From: Streptosporangiaceae bacterium
GTDB taxonomy: Bacteria; Actinomycetota; Actinomycetes; Streptosporangiales; Streptosporangiaceae
NCBI GenBank assembly: GCA_025934635.1
Contig: JAICWX010000110.1
Coordinates: forward strand, 1 to 24,470
Length of the DNA: 24,470 nt
Reading direction: 5' to 3'
Below, one piece after another: positions 15,952 through 23,124 of this stretch. Both the position numbers and the translations under genes were made by a program. Every line of letters starts with the position of its first letter. The first letter of the stretch is position 1. The notes under the pieces are model-generated. The model did no database searches and was not told where the DNA came from. It saw nothing but the letters and a program-made list of their open reading frames with translations.

Positions 15952-16785
15952 TCAGTTCATCAGCGAGTTTCCGCTGATGGTCATACGGCCGCGATCGGTG
16001 GTGATGACGACGTAGCCGGTGATGGTCCCGTGCGGGTCGGCGGTGGGCCACCACGCAGTCCACCGGCCGCCCTGGAGGGTAGCGGTGATGACCTGGCCGG
16101 CATCGTGGATCGTGACGGCGGTGACGTCGGGGCCGGCCAGTCCCTCGACGTAGGTGTAGCCGGTGCGGCCGTCCCCGTGGCTGCCGGCCGAGTCCAGGAT
16201 GATCTGCCGGGCGCCCGGGGTCGCCACCGGGGTGTCCGGGTCGGCGATCGTCTCCCACAGGCCCGTGCCGTCGCCGCCCGTCAGGCAGAGGAAGGAGTAG
16301 CCGGCCCGGCTGATCACGAGCGAGGCGACCTGCCCGCGGATGTCCGCGTTGGTGATCGTCGCCGCGCGGTCCGCCGCCGGGGCCGAGGTGAGCTGGCCGA
16401 GGCACCAGTGCTCCCCGGCTCTGCCCGTGGCCGAGTGCACGTCCAGCCGGTGCGGGGCGCCGGTCCAGCTGGCCAGTTCGGCGCCGGTCAGCCCGCCTGA
16501 CCCGGCCCGGTCGGCCCGGTCCAGGGTCAGGCCCGCCACCAGGGCCACTGCGATGACGGCGGCGGCGAGGATCGTCCCGCCGGTGAGCGCGAGCCGGCGT
16601 ACCGGTCCCCGGGCGCGCCGGGCACCCCGGGTGATGGCGCGTGACGGCCGGGGGTCGGCCAGGATGCGCTGCAGCATCTCCTCGCGGCGGACGTGCTCGG
16701 CCGGGTCCGGTGCGGCCGGGGGCGCCGGGTCGAGGAGGGCCAGCCGGGTCATCGGGTCCTGATTCATGTCGTCGGGTCCAATCAT
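15952..16785 (-). CDS. Membrane anti-sigma-like partner of ECF sigma factor
   Basis: The ATG at 16785 overlaps the stop of the upstream ECF sigma gene (ATGA), giving 277 residues. The N-terminus (about 1-60) is a polar cytoplasmic segment, one transmembrane helix follows (about 66-88), and the rest is an exported domain of about 190 residues ending in TDRGRMTISGNSLMN. No classic zinc-binding anti-sigma motif (HxxxCxxC) is visible. Coupling to a sigma gene and single-pass topology suggest that it holds or signals to the sigma factor. The longer in-frame reading that starts at 17508 is rejected because it would run through the sigma gene in another frame. Two Cys residues (in EHWCLG and SFLCLTG) could form an extracellular disulfide. 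Confidence 0.75.
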   Translation of the reverse strand: MIGPDDMNQDPMTRLALLDPAPPAAPDPAEHVRREEMLQRILADPRPSRAITRGARRARGPVRRLALTGGTILAAAVIAVALVAGLTLDRADRAGSGGLTGAELASWTGAPHRLDVHSATGRAGEHWCLGQLTSAPAADRAATITNADIRGQVASLVISRAGYSFLCLTGGDGTGLWETIADPDTPVATPGARQIILDSAGSHGDGRTGYTYVEGLAGPDVTAVTIHDAGQVITATLQGGRWTAWWPTADPHGTITGYVVITTDRGRMTISGNSLMN

Positions 16786-17393
16786 TTCGCGCGGGCAGCG
16801 GGGGAGGCGGCCGAGGCGGCAGGGAAGCCGGCCGGGGCAGCGGGGGAGGTGGCGGAGGCCGCCGGGGCGGCGGGGACGCGCCGCGGGCGGCCGTGCGCGT
16901 CCGGCGGGCCGAGCAGCGCGCCCAGGCGCCTGCGGGCCCGGGACAGCCGCATGCTGTAGGTGGCGCGGGCGCAGCCGAGCACGGCGGCAGCGTCCCGGTC
17001 CGGCAGCCCCTCCCATACGTGCAGCGCCAGCACCTCCTGGTCGGCGGAGGACAGACGGCGCCACGCGGCCGCCAGGTCGATGAGCGACTCGGCGTCCGCC
17101 AGCGGCTGAGCCGCGGACAGGGACAGGTCGGCCTGGGCCGCGATCCGCACGGCCAGCGAATCGTGCCGGCGGCGCCGGCGGCTGTCGTTCAGCAGCACGT
17201 TGCGCGCGGTCCTGAACAGCCAGGGCCGCGGGTCCGCGGGCAGCTCGCGCCGCCGGCGCCAGGCGATGAGGAAGGTCTCCCCGGCCACGTCGTCCACGCT
17301 GGCCGGATCCGCCCGGCGGCGGACGAAGCGGCGCACGTCGTCGAAGTGCTCGTCGTACAGCGCCCTGAACTCGGCCTCGTTCGAGATTGCCAT
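16782..17393 (-). CDS. ECF RNA polymerase sigma factor
   Basis: This 203-residue ECF sigma factor starts at ATG 17393 with AAAGGAG 5 bases upstream; the upstream GTG/ATG options lack such a site. Region 2 (about 8-75) includes FRALYDEHFDDVRRFVRRR, VDDVAGETFLIAWRR and PWLFRTARNVLLNDSRRRRRH. Region 4 (about 112-160) includes LSSADQEVLALHVWEGLPDRDAAAVLGCARATYSMRLSRARRRL. The C-terminus has an Ala/Pro/Ser-rich tail of about 38 residues (repeating PAAPA/ASAASPA), absent from most ECF factors. It directs RNA polymerase to a dedicated set of promoters and is translationally coupled to the membrane partner. It is divergent from the MFS-CNBD gene across 201 bp. Confidence 0.92.
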   Translation of the reverse strand: MAISNEAEFRALYDEHFDDVRRFVRRRADPASVDDVAGETFLIAWRRRRELPADPRPWLFRTARNVLLNDSRRRRRHDSLAVRIAAQADLSLSAAQPLADAESLIDLAAAWRRLSSADQEVLALHVWEGLPDRDAAAVLGCARATYSMRLSRARRRLGALLGPPDAHGRPRRVPAAPAASATSPAAPAGFPAASAASPAARAK

Positions 17394-17529
17394 CGTGCTC
17401 CTTTCTGGGGGCACCTGTACGTGTCCGCCGGGAGCGGCCATGCAACACCCGCATTTTCGTGCGGCTCCAGCCAGGAGAGTTTCTGTCCCGTCGTACTATC
17501 ACCCGCACGGCCGGGGGGCTATCACCCTG

Positions 17530-17551
17530 CCGTGACCTCGCCCGGTCACGG
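17530..17551. promoter_or_regulatory. Inverted repeat upstream of MFS-CNBD gene
   Basis: Perfect 7-bp arms CCGTGAC (17530-17536) and GTCACGG (17545-17551) with an 8-base spacer lie 43 bp before the MFS start, in the region divergent from the sigma gene. It could be a regulator-binding site. Nearby, CTATCACCC occurs twice (about 17497 and 17519). Confidence 0.45.
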
Positions 17552-17594
17552 GAGGATGCCGACAGGACAGTGAACGGCGGAGGGGTGGGGTCCG

Positions 17595-19292
17595 ATGAGG
17601 GGCGATTCCGGTGGCCGCCGGATGCGCGCGTTCGGCTCGCTGGCGGGCAACAGGGTGCTGCTCCGCGTGCTGGCGGCGTACCTGCTGTTCATCCTGACCG
17701 AGTACGCGGTGTGGATCGCCATGCTGGTGTTCGCCTACCGCCGGGGCGGCACCGCCGTCGCCGGGTTCGTCGCGGTGGCGCAGCTGGTGCCGGCCGCGGT
17801 CGTGGCCCCGCTGGTGGCCGCCGTGGCCGACCGGCGGTCACCAGCGGCTTTGCTGGCCGGAGGGTACCTGGCACAGACCGCGGGGATGGCGGGCACGGCC
17901 GTGGCGATCGCCGCGGGCGCGCCGCTGGCGGCTTACGCGGCCGCCATCTTCGCGTCCACGGCGGTGACGGTCACCCGGCCGGCCCAGTCCGCGCTCATCC
18001 CGTCGGTGGCTGCCACCCCCGACCAGCTGACGGCGGCCAACGTGGCGGCGGGCTGGCTGGAAGCGGCCGCGGTGGCGGGGGCCGGGCTGCTGGCGGGGGT
18101 GCTGATCTCGCTGGCCGGGGTGGCGAGCCTGTTCGCGGTATGCGCCGGGCTCGGCCTGGCGGCCGTGCTGCTCGTGACCGGACGGCGGCGGGCAGGCCGG
18201 GTGGCGGGGCTGGCCGCCACGGCGGACCCGGGAGCAGAACTGGCGGAGGAAGCGGGGCCGGCGGAGGGGGAGCCGGCGGCCACCGGAATCGGCGAAGGGC
18301 TGCGGCTGGCGGCCCGGCAGCCGCGGGTGCGGCTCATGCTGGCCCTGCTGACCGCGGACTCCGTCGTCGTGGGCGCGCTGGACCTGCTGGTCGTCATCCT
18401 GGCCATCAACGTGCTCGGCCGTTCCTCCGGCTGGGTCGGCTACCTGCAGTTCGGCTTCGGCGTCGGGGCACTGCTCGCGGCCACGGTGAGCGTGGTCCTG
18501 GTCGGGCGCCGCCTGGGCGGGCCGATCCTGGCCGCCGCGCTGACGTTCAGCGGGGCGCTGGCGGCGGTGGCGTTCGGCCTGGGACTGGGCGGGACGATGG
18601 CCCTGCTGGTGGTGGCCGGGGCGGGCCACTGCCTGCTGGAGGTGGCCACCCGCACGCTGCTGCAGCGTTCGGTGCCGCCCGAGCTGATCGGGCGGATCTT
18701 CGGCGTCCTCGAGGGGCTCATGATGGCGGGACTGGCGGTGGGCGCACTGCTGGTCCCCGCGCTGTCGCAGCTGGGCGGGAGCCGGCTCGCCGTGCTCGGG
18801 GTGGCGGCCGTGCTGCCGCTCGCCCTGGTGGCCGGCGGGCGCGCGGTGTTCCGCCTCGACGCCGGTACCGCGGTGCCGGTCGTCGAGATCTCCCTGCTGC
18901 GGTCCCTGCCGTTGTTCGCCGAGCTGCCCGCGCCCGCGATCGAGGGCCTGGCCGCGGCGCTGCGGCCGGTGGAGCTGAGCGCCGGGGACACGCTGATCCG
19001 GCAGGGCGATCCGGGCGACGCCTACTTCGCGATCGCCGCGGGCGAGCTCGACGCCGTGCAGGACGGCCGGTGGCTGGGCCGGTACGGCCGCGGCGAGGGA
19101 GTCGGTGAGATCGCGCTGCTGCGCGCGGTCCCGCGCACCGCGACGGTAGTCGCGCACACGGCCGCGACCGTCTACCAGCTGGACCGGGACCTGTTCCTGA
19201 CCGCGGTGCTCGGGCACGCGCCGACCCAGCGGCACGCCGACCAGATCGCCGCGACGCGGCTCGCCACGGATCCCGCCGCACCGCGCCACTGA
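17595..19292 (+). CDS. MFS transporter fused to cyclic-nucleotide-binding domain
   Basis: This 565-residue protein has two parts. Residues about 18-420 are a major-facilitator permease with about 12 hydrophobic helices and a charged Glu/Ala-rich central loop (about 200-235); the pattern resembles MFS exporters of the DHA/EntS type. Residues about 430-545 are a CNBD: SLLRSLPLFAELPAPAIEGLA, GDTLIRQGDPGDAYFAIAAGELD, then the phosphate-binding cassette GVGEIALLRAVPRTATV with E505 and R514, nine residues apart as in cAMP-binding proteins. M. tuberculosis Rv3728 and Rv3239c are known examples of MFS-CNBD fusions. The start at ATG 17595 is preceded by a G-rich stretch. The next gene follows after 25 bp with AGAGGAG, so they form an operon. 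The transport is probably gated by a cyclic nucleotide; substrate unknown. Confidence 0.92.
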   Translation: MRGDSGGRRMRAFGSLAGNRVLLRVLAAYLLFILTEYAVWIAMLVFAYRRGGTAVAGFVAVAQLVPAAVVAPLVAAVADRRSPAALLAGGYLAQTAGMAGTAVAIAAGAPLAAYAAAIFASTAVTVTRPAQSALIPSVAATPDQLTAANVAAGWLEAAAVAGAGLLAGVLISLAGVASLFAVCAGLGLAAVLLVTGRRRAGRVAGLAATADPGAELAEEAGPAEGEPAATGIGEGLRLAARQPRVRLMLALLTADSVVVGALDLLVVILAINVLGRSSGWVGYLQFGFGVGALLAATVSVVLVGRRLGGPILAAALTFSGALAAVAFGLGLGGTMALLVVAGAGHCLLEVATRTLLQRSVPPELIGRIFGVLEGLMMAGLAVGALLVPALSQLGGSRLAVLGVAAVLPLALVAGGRAVFRLDAGTAVPVVEISLLRSLPLFAELPAPAIEGLAAALRPVELSAGDTLIRQGDPGDAYFAIAAGELDAVQDGRWLGRYGRGEGVGEIALLRAVPRTATVVAHTAATVYQLDRDLFLTAVLGHAPTQRHADQIAATRLATDPAAPRH

Positions 19293-19317
19293 GCCCACGA
19301 GCAGAGGAGACACCGCG

Positions 19318-21213
19318 GTGGATCATCCGCTGGCGATGGACGCCGAGGCCATGCGGCGCGCCGGTTACGCGACCGTCGACGCCCTGGTGGCCCGGCTGGC
19401 CGACCCGGAGGCCGATCCGGTGCTCCGCCGCGGCGACGCCGCCGGGCTGCGCGCCCGGCTCGGCGGCCCGCCGCCGGAGCCGCCCGGAGACTACGGCGCG
19501 GTCCTGGCCCGGGTGCTCACCGACGTGCTTCCCTACGGGGCACGGACCGATCATCCCGGCTACCTGGCCTTCGTTCCGAGCTTCACCACCTGGCCGGCGG
19601 CGCTGGCTGAGCTGACCGCCGCCGCGGCCAACCTGTACTGCGGCGCGTGGATGGAATCGGCCGGTGCCGCCCAGGTCGAGCTGGAGGTCATCGACTGGTT
19701 CCGCGGCTGGCTCGGCCTGCCCGCCGCCACCGCCGGCGTGCTCGTGAACGGCGGCTCCGCCGCCAACCTGACGGCGCTGCTGGTGGCCCGCGAGGCGGCC
19801 GGCGGGCCGTCCCCGGACTCCGTGATGTACGTGTCGGACCAGGCGCACTCATCCCTGGCCCGGACCGCGCGGGCCATGGGGCTGCGGCCGGAGCAGGTCC
19901 GGGTGCTGCCGACCGACGACGGCTGGCGGCTGCGGCCGGAGACGGTGGCGGCGGCCGTCCGGGCTGACCGCGGCGCCGGCCGGATCCCCTTCGCCGTGTG
20001 TGCCAGTGCCGGGTCGACTAACACCGGCGCCGTCGATCCCCTGGCCGGCCTCGCCGACGTCTGCGCCGCCGAAGGACTGTGGCTGCACGTCGACGCGGCC
20101 TACGGCGGCTTCGCCGCGCTGACGGCCAAGGGCCGGACGGCGCTGGCCGGCATCGACCGGGCCGACTCGGTCACGCTTGATCCGCACAAATGGCTGTACC
20201 AGCCGATGGAATGCGGCTGCGTGCTGATCCGCGACGGAGCCCGGCTGGAACGGACGTTCGCCATCCATCCCGACTACCTCGACGATGACGCCACCCAGAG
20301 TGCGGGCGAGGTCAACTTCGCCGACCGGGGGCTGCAGCTGTCCCGGGGCTTCCGGGCGCTCAAGGTGTGGGTGACCGTGCAGACCTTCGGCCTGGCCGCC
20401 CTCCGCGCCTGCCTTCAGCGCAACCTCGAGCTGGCGGAATACGCCGAGGCCCTGATCCGGGAGCAGGCCGGGCTCACCCTGGTGGCGCCGGCCACCCTCG
20501 GCATCGTCTGCTTCCGCCGGGAATGGCCCGGTGCCGCCGAAGCCGAGACCGAACGCCGCGGCCTGGCCCTCGCCGCAGAACTGGAACGCGGCGGCACCGC
20601 GCTGGTCTCCACCACCCGGCTGGCCGGCCAGCATGCCATCCGGCTCTGCATCCTCAACCCGACCACCTCGGCCGAGCACGTACGGCGCGTCATCGAGCAC
20701 TTCGCCACCGCCCCGGTCCCGGTGTCCCCGGCGGACGCGCCGCACCCCGGCCCGGCCTACGCGGGTGCCTCATACGCTGGCGCCCGGGCCGGCACAATGG
20801 CGGACCCCGGCCCGGACGAGCTGCGGGCGACGCCGCTCCTGGCAGGCGTATCCGCGGCGGCCCGGCGCGCCGTCCGGGCCCGCGGCGTGTGCCTCGACGT
20901 CGCCGCCGGGGAGGAGGTCATCCGCCGCTGGGACGCCGACCGGTTCTTCTACATCACCCTGGCCGGGCGCTACGACGTCTTCATCGAGGACCGGTACATC
21001 CGCACCCTCGGCCCCGGTGACCACTTCGGCGAGCTGGCCGCCCGCGACTGGGGCGGCGGCTACGGCTATGCCCGGCTCGCCACCGTCCGCTGTACCGAAC
21101 CGGGCCGGCTCCTGAGGCTGACCAGCGAGGATCTCCAGTGGCTGGCCGATACTCAGCCGACCGTCAAGGCCGGGCTCGCGGCTACCCTGGCTGAGCGCTT
21201 GCAGAACCGTTAG
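19318..21213 (+). CDS. Group II PLP amino-acid decarboxylase fused to CNBD
   Basis: This 631-residue protein starts at GTG 19318 with AGAGGAG upstream. Residues 1-470 are a fold-type I, group II decarboxylase (aromatic-L-amino-acid/glutamate/histidine decarboxylase family): HPGYLAF, NGGSAANLTAL, H177 (ring stacking), D259 in HVDAAYGG (pyridine nitrogen), K291 in DPHKWLYQP (Schiff base) and SRGFRALKVW. A Pro/Ala-rich linker (471-499) leads to a CNBD (500-631): RATPLLAGVSAAARRAV, RFFYITLAGRYDVFIEDRYIRTLGPGDHFGELA. E572 and R586 of the phosphate-binding cassette are present but 14 residues apart through an inserted ARDWGGGYGYAR loop. The family releases CO2 from an amino acid to give an amine; the substrate is not certain. 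This fusion is unusual and shares its sensor type with the neighbouring transporter. Confidence 0.92.
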   Translation: MDHPLAMDAEAMRRAGYATVDALVARLADPEADPVLRRGDAAGLRARLGGPPPEPPGDYGAVLARVLTDVLPYGARTDHPGYLAFVPSFTTWPAALAELTAAAANLYCGAWMESAGAAQVELEVIDWFRGWLGLPAATAGVLVNGGSAANLTALLVAREAAGGPSPDSVMYVSDQAHSSLARTARAMGLRPEQVRVLPTDDGWRLRPETVAAAVRADRGAGRIPFAVCASAGSTNTGAVDPLAGLADVCAAEGLWLHVDAAYGGFAALTAKGRTALAGIDRADSVTLDPHKWLYQPMECGCVLIRDGARLERTFAIHPDYLDDDATQSAGEVNFADRGLQLSRGFRALKVWVTVQTFGLAALRACLQRNLELAEYAEALIREQAGLTLVAPATLGIVCFRREWPGAAEAETERRGLALAAELERGGTALVSTTRLAGQHAIRLCILNPTTSAEHVRRVIEHFATAPVPVSPADAPHPGPAYAGASYAGARAGTMADPGPDELRATPLLAGVSAAARRAVRARGVCLDVAAGEEVIRRWDADRFFYITLAGRYDVFIEDRYIRTLGPGDHFGELAARDWGGGYGYARLATVRCTEPGRLLRLTSEDLQWLADTQPTVKAGLAATLAERLQNR

Positions 21214-21231
21214 CGCTTCCCGCGCCGGGAT

Positions 21232-21258
21232 GGAACGCTAGCACCCGTAGCTTCGTCC
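21232..21258 (+). promoter_or_regulatory. Candidate ECF-type promoter of the sigma gene
   Basis: GGAAC (21232-21236) and CGTCC (21254-21258), separated by 17 bases, resemble the -35 GGAAC and -10 CGTC elements used by many ECF sigma factors. It lies 24 bp before the sigma gene start and 19 bp after the decarboxylase stop. It would give the second sigma operon its own, perhaps autoregulated, promoter. Confidence 0.5.
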
Positions 21259-21281
21259 TTGGCGGGCGAGGAGGTGATGGC

Positions 21282-21845
21282 GTGGGCCGCGATGATGACG
21301 GCACGGGACCACCCGCGCGCCGGCCGGCCAGGGACGAAGTGGAACAGCTCCTGGCCGAGCGCGGCGAGCACCTGATGCGCGCCGCGATAGCGCTCACCGG
21401 GAGCCGCCCGGAAGGCGAGGACCTGCTGCAGGCCGCGCTCGAGCGGCTGCTGCGGCACTGGAGCCGGATTGAGGGAGATCCCGAAGGCTACCTGCGCCGG
21501 ACCCTGTACAACATGGCCGCCGACGGCTGGCGGCGGCGCGGCGCCTGGCTGCGTAAGCTCCCCCTGGTGCACGCGGGCAGCAGCCGGGCCCCGGGCACCG
21601 ACGCGGTCGACGCGGTCGACCTGCGGGACGCGCTGGGCCGGGCTCTCGCGCAGTTGCCGCCCCGGCAGCGGGCGGTGCTGGTGCTGCGCTACTGGGAGGA
21701 ACTCAGCCAGGCCGAGACCGCGGAACTGCTCGGCTGCGCGGAAGGAACAGTGAAATCCGCCGCTGCCCGCGGTCTGCAGCGGCTGCGCGAGCTCACCGCT
21801 CCCTGGGATGACTTCAGACCACAACTGACGGAGAAGAGATCATGA
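21282..21845 (+). CDS. SigE-family ECF RNA polymerase sigma factor
   Basis: This 187-residue sigma factor starts at GTG 21282 with GAGGAGG 8 bases upstream. Region 2 (about 25-80) reads LMRAAIALTGSRPEGEDLLQAALERLLRHW and GYLRRTLYNMAADGWRRR. Region 4 (about 118-168) reads LAQLPPRQRAVLVLRYWEELSQAETAELLGCAEGTVKSAAARGLQRLREL. This is the actinobacterial SigE-family pattern (short SigE-like ECF factors usually encoded next to a membrane partner). It lies 68 bp after the decarboxylase-CNBD gene on the same strand and overlaps the next gene by 4 bp (ATGA). A candidate ECF promoter precedes it. Confidence 0.93.
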   Translation: MGRDDDGTGPPARRPARDEVEQLLAERGEHLMRAAIALTGSRPEGEDLLQAALERLLRHWSRIEGDPEGYLRRTLYNMAADGWRRRGAWLRKLPLVHAGSSRAPGTDAVDAVDLRDALGRALAQLPPRQRAVLVLRYWEELSQAETAELLGCAEGTVKSAAARGLQRLRELTAPWDDFRPQLTEKRS

Positions 21846-22876
21846 GTAACGCAGAGACAGAGCTGCTGCGCGAGAGCATCGACCGGCTCACCCAGGACGA
21901 ACGGCCGCCGGGAGGGCTGGCCGACCGGGCGTTCCAGCGCCACCGCCAGCGGAAGATCGCGCTCCGCGCGACGGCCGCCGGCGCGGCCGTGATCGCCGCC
22001 ACCGGGGTGTTCGCGGCGGTCGGCGGCCCCGGTGCCGCGCTCCGCCCCGCGCCGCAGGCACCGGCCGGGCAGGCCGCGGACGCGCCGCCCGGGCAGGCGC
22101 AGACCGCCGCGTACGTGTCCAGCCACACCGAGCGGGCCCTGGCGGCGGCCCGGCAGGAGAACCTCGTCCAGGAGATCCACACGGTGGGCCAGCACTACCC
22201 GCTCGGCCTGACCGAGGTGCTCAGCTTCCCCATCAACGGCGGCGGCACCGGGCACCTGGTCAGGCAGGCGGGCCCCACGGCCAGCCAGGAAAACATCTGG
22301 TCCTACCGGGGGCAGCTGCGCGAACAAGGACTCGACGCGGCGGGTCAGCCGGTTTTCGACGCGAGCAGTACCACGGCTCAGTCACCGGCCGGGTCGAGGA
22401 CGGTCCTGAACGTCAGCGGCACCGGCGTGGACTATACGGCGCGCACCTGGTGGCGCAGCTCACTGCAGCTCAGCTTGCCTGCCGCCAGCCCGGCGGCGTG
22501 CGCCTCGGCCTACCTCCCGGCCCCGGTGGGGACCACGCTGGACTGGGCCGCCGCGATCCGCACGGCGCTGTCCTGCGGGCACTTCCAGCTGGCGGGGCAC
22601 GAGCAGCTCGGCACGGTCAACACCATCAAGCTGGTCTCGGCGAAGGTCGACGGCCCCTACACGGAAACTCTCTGGGTGGACCCGGCGACCTACCTGCCGG
22701 TGCGGCTGACCTGGAACTGGCTCGACCCCCGGGCGCAGGGCCCGGGCACGCTGACCGGTGACTTCCGGTGGGTCCAGCCGACTCCGGACAACGTGGCAGC
22801 ACTCCAGGTGAAGATCCCGGGCGGGTTCGGGCAGGCACACTCCGGCGGCCTGCCGGTGCCCGGCCTCAACCTGTAG
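21842..22876 (+). CDS. Membrane-anchored partner of SigE-family sigma factor
   Basis: This 344-residue protein is translationally coupled to the sigma gene. It has a cytoplasmic N-terminus (about 1-38), one hydrophobic helix (about 40-63), a Pro/Ala/Gln-rich spacer (about 64-90) and a large exported domain. The exported domain ends with LWVDPATYLPVRLTWNWLDP and a WVQPTPDNVAAL motif, a pattern common in the actinobacterial sigma-linked membrane proteins whose sensor domain resembles lipoprotein-carrier (LolA/LppX-like) folds. No zinc anti-sigma motif is seen. It contains two Cys residues (in AACASAY and LSCGHF). It probably regulates the sigma factor in response to an envelope signal. Its last codons overlap by 11 bp the 3' end of a converging small gene. 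Confidence 0.78.
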   Translation: MSNAETELLRESIDRLTQDERPPGGLADRAFQRHRQRKIALRATAAGAAVIAATGVFAAVGGPGAALRPAPQAPAGQAADAPPGQAQTAAYVSSHTERALAAARQENLVQEIHTVGQHYPLGLTEVLSFPINGGGTGHLVRQAGPTASQENIWSYRGQLREQGLDAAGQPVFDASSTTAQSPAGSRTVLNVSGTGVDYTARTWWRSSLQLSLPAASPAACASAYLPAPVGTTLDWAAAIRTALSCGHFQLAGHEQLGTVNTIKLVSAKVDGPYTETLWVDPATYLPVRLTWNWLDPRAQGPGTLTGDFRWVQPTPDNVAALQVKIPGGFGQAHSGGLPVPGLNL

Positions 22877-23124
22877 CCCCGCCGCCCTGGCCGCTGCCCA
22901 GCAGCATCGACGTGATGTCGAACGCGGGGAAGCTGAGGAACTGGTGCATGACGTCGATCACGCGCTTCAGGTCGCCGGTCAGTTCCCGGGAGCCGTGCAT
23001 GATCCCGGCGACCTGCCCGATCACCACGACCCGGGCCCCCGCCCGGTCCAGGGCTGGCCAGCCGACCCAGCGCCTCCGGCAACCGCCGCACCGGCGGGCT
23101 GATGTCCGGCCTGGCCGAGTTCAT
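22866..23124 (-). pseudogene. Small frameshifted gene coupled to SDR gene
   Basis: An ATG at 23124 overlaps the SDR stop (ATGA) and opens MNSARPDISPPVRRLPEALGR. In this frame the rest becomes an Arg/Gly-rich shadow. If one base is removed from the GGG run at 23051-23053 (CCC on the coding strand), the reading continues as LDRAGARVVVIGQVAG, then HGSRELTGDLKRVIDVMH and QFLSFPAFDITSMLLGSGQ to a TGA at 22866. Both halves have nearly pure G/C third positions. The repaired product would be about 85 residues. I do not recognise the family. It may be a real pseudogene or a sequencing error in a GC-rich run. Confidence 0.6.

Noticed and set aside
16786..17508. In-frame extension of the anti-sigma-like gene to 518 residues
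   Set aside because: It overlaps the whole ECF sigma gene in another frame and is Arg/Gly/Pro-rich shadow; the ATGA overlap at 16785 is the natural start.
17530..17551. CRP/GlxR-type binding site
   Set aside because: GTGA and TCAC are 10 bases apart instead of 6, and the flanking bases do not fit TGTGA/TCACA; kept only as a generic dyad.
17838..19313. 491-residue minus-strand frame over the MFS-CNBD gene
   Set aside because: It is a low-complexity Gln/His/Arg/Gly antisense shadow of a clear transporter gene.
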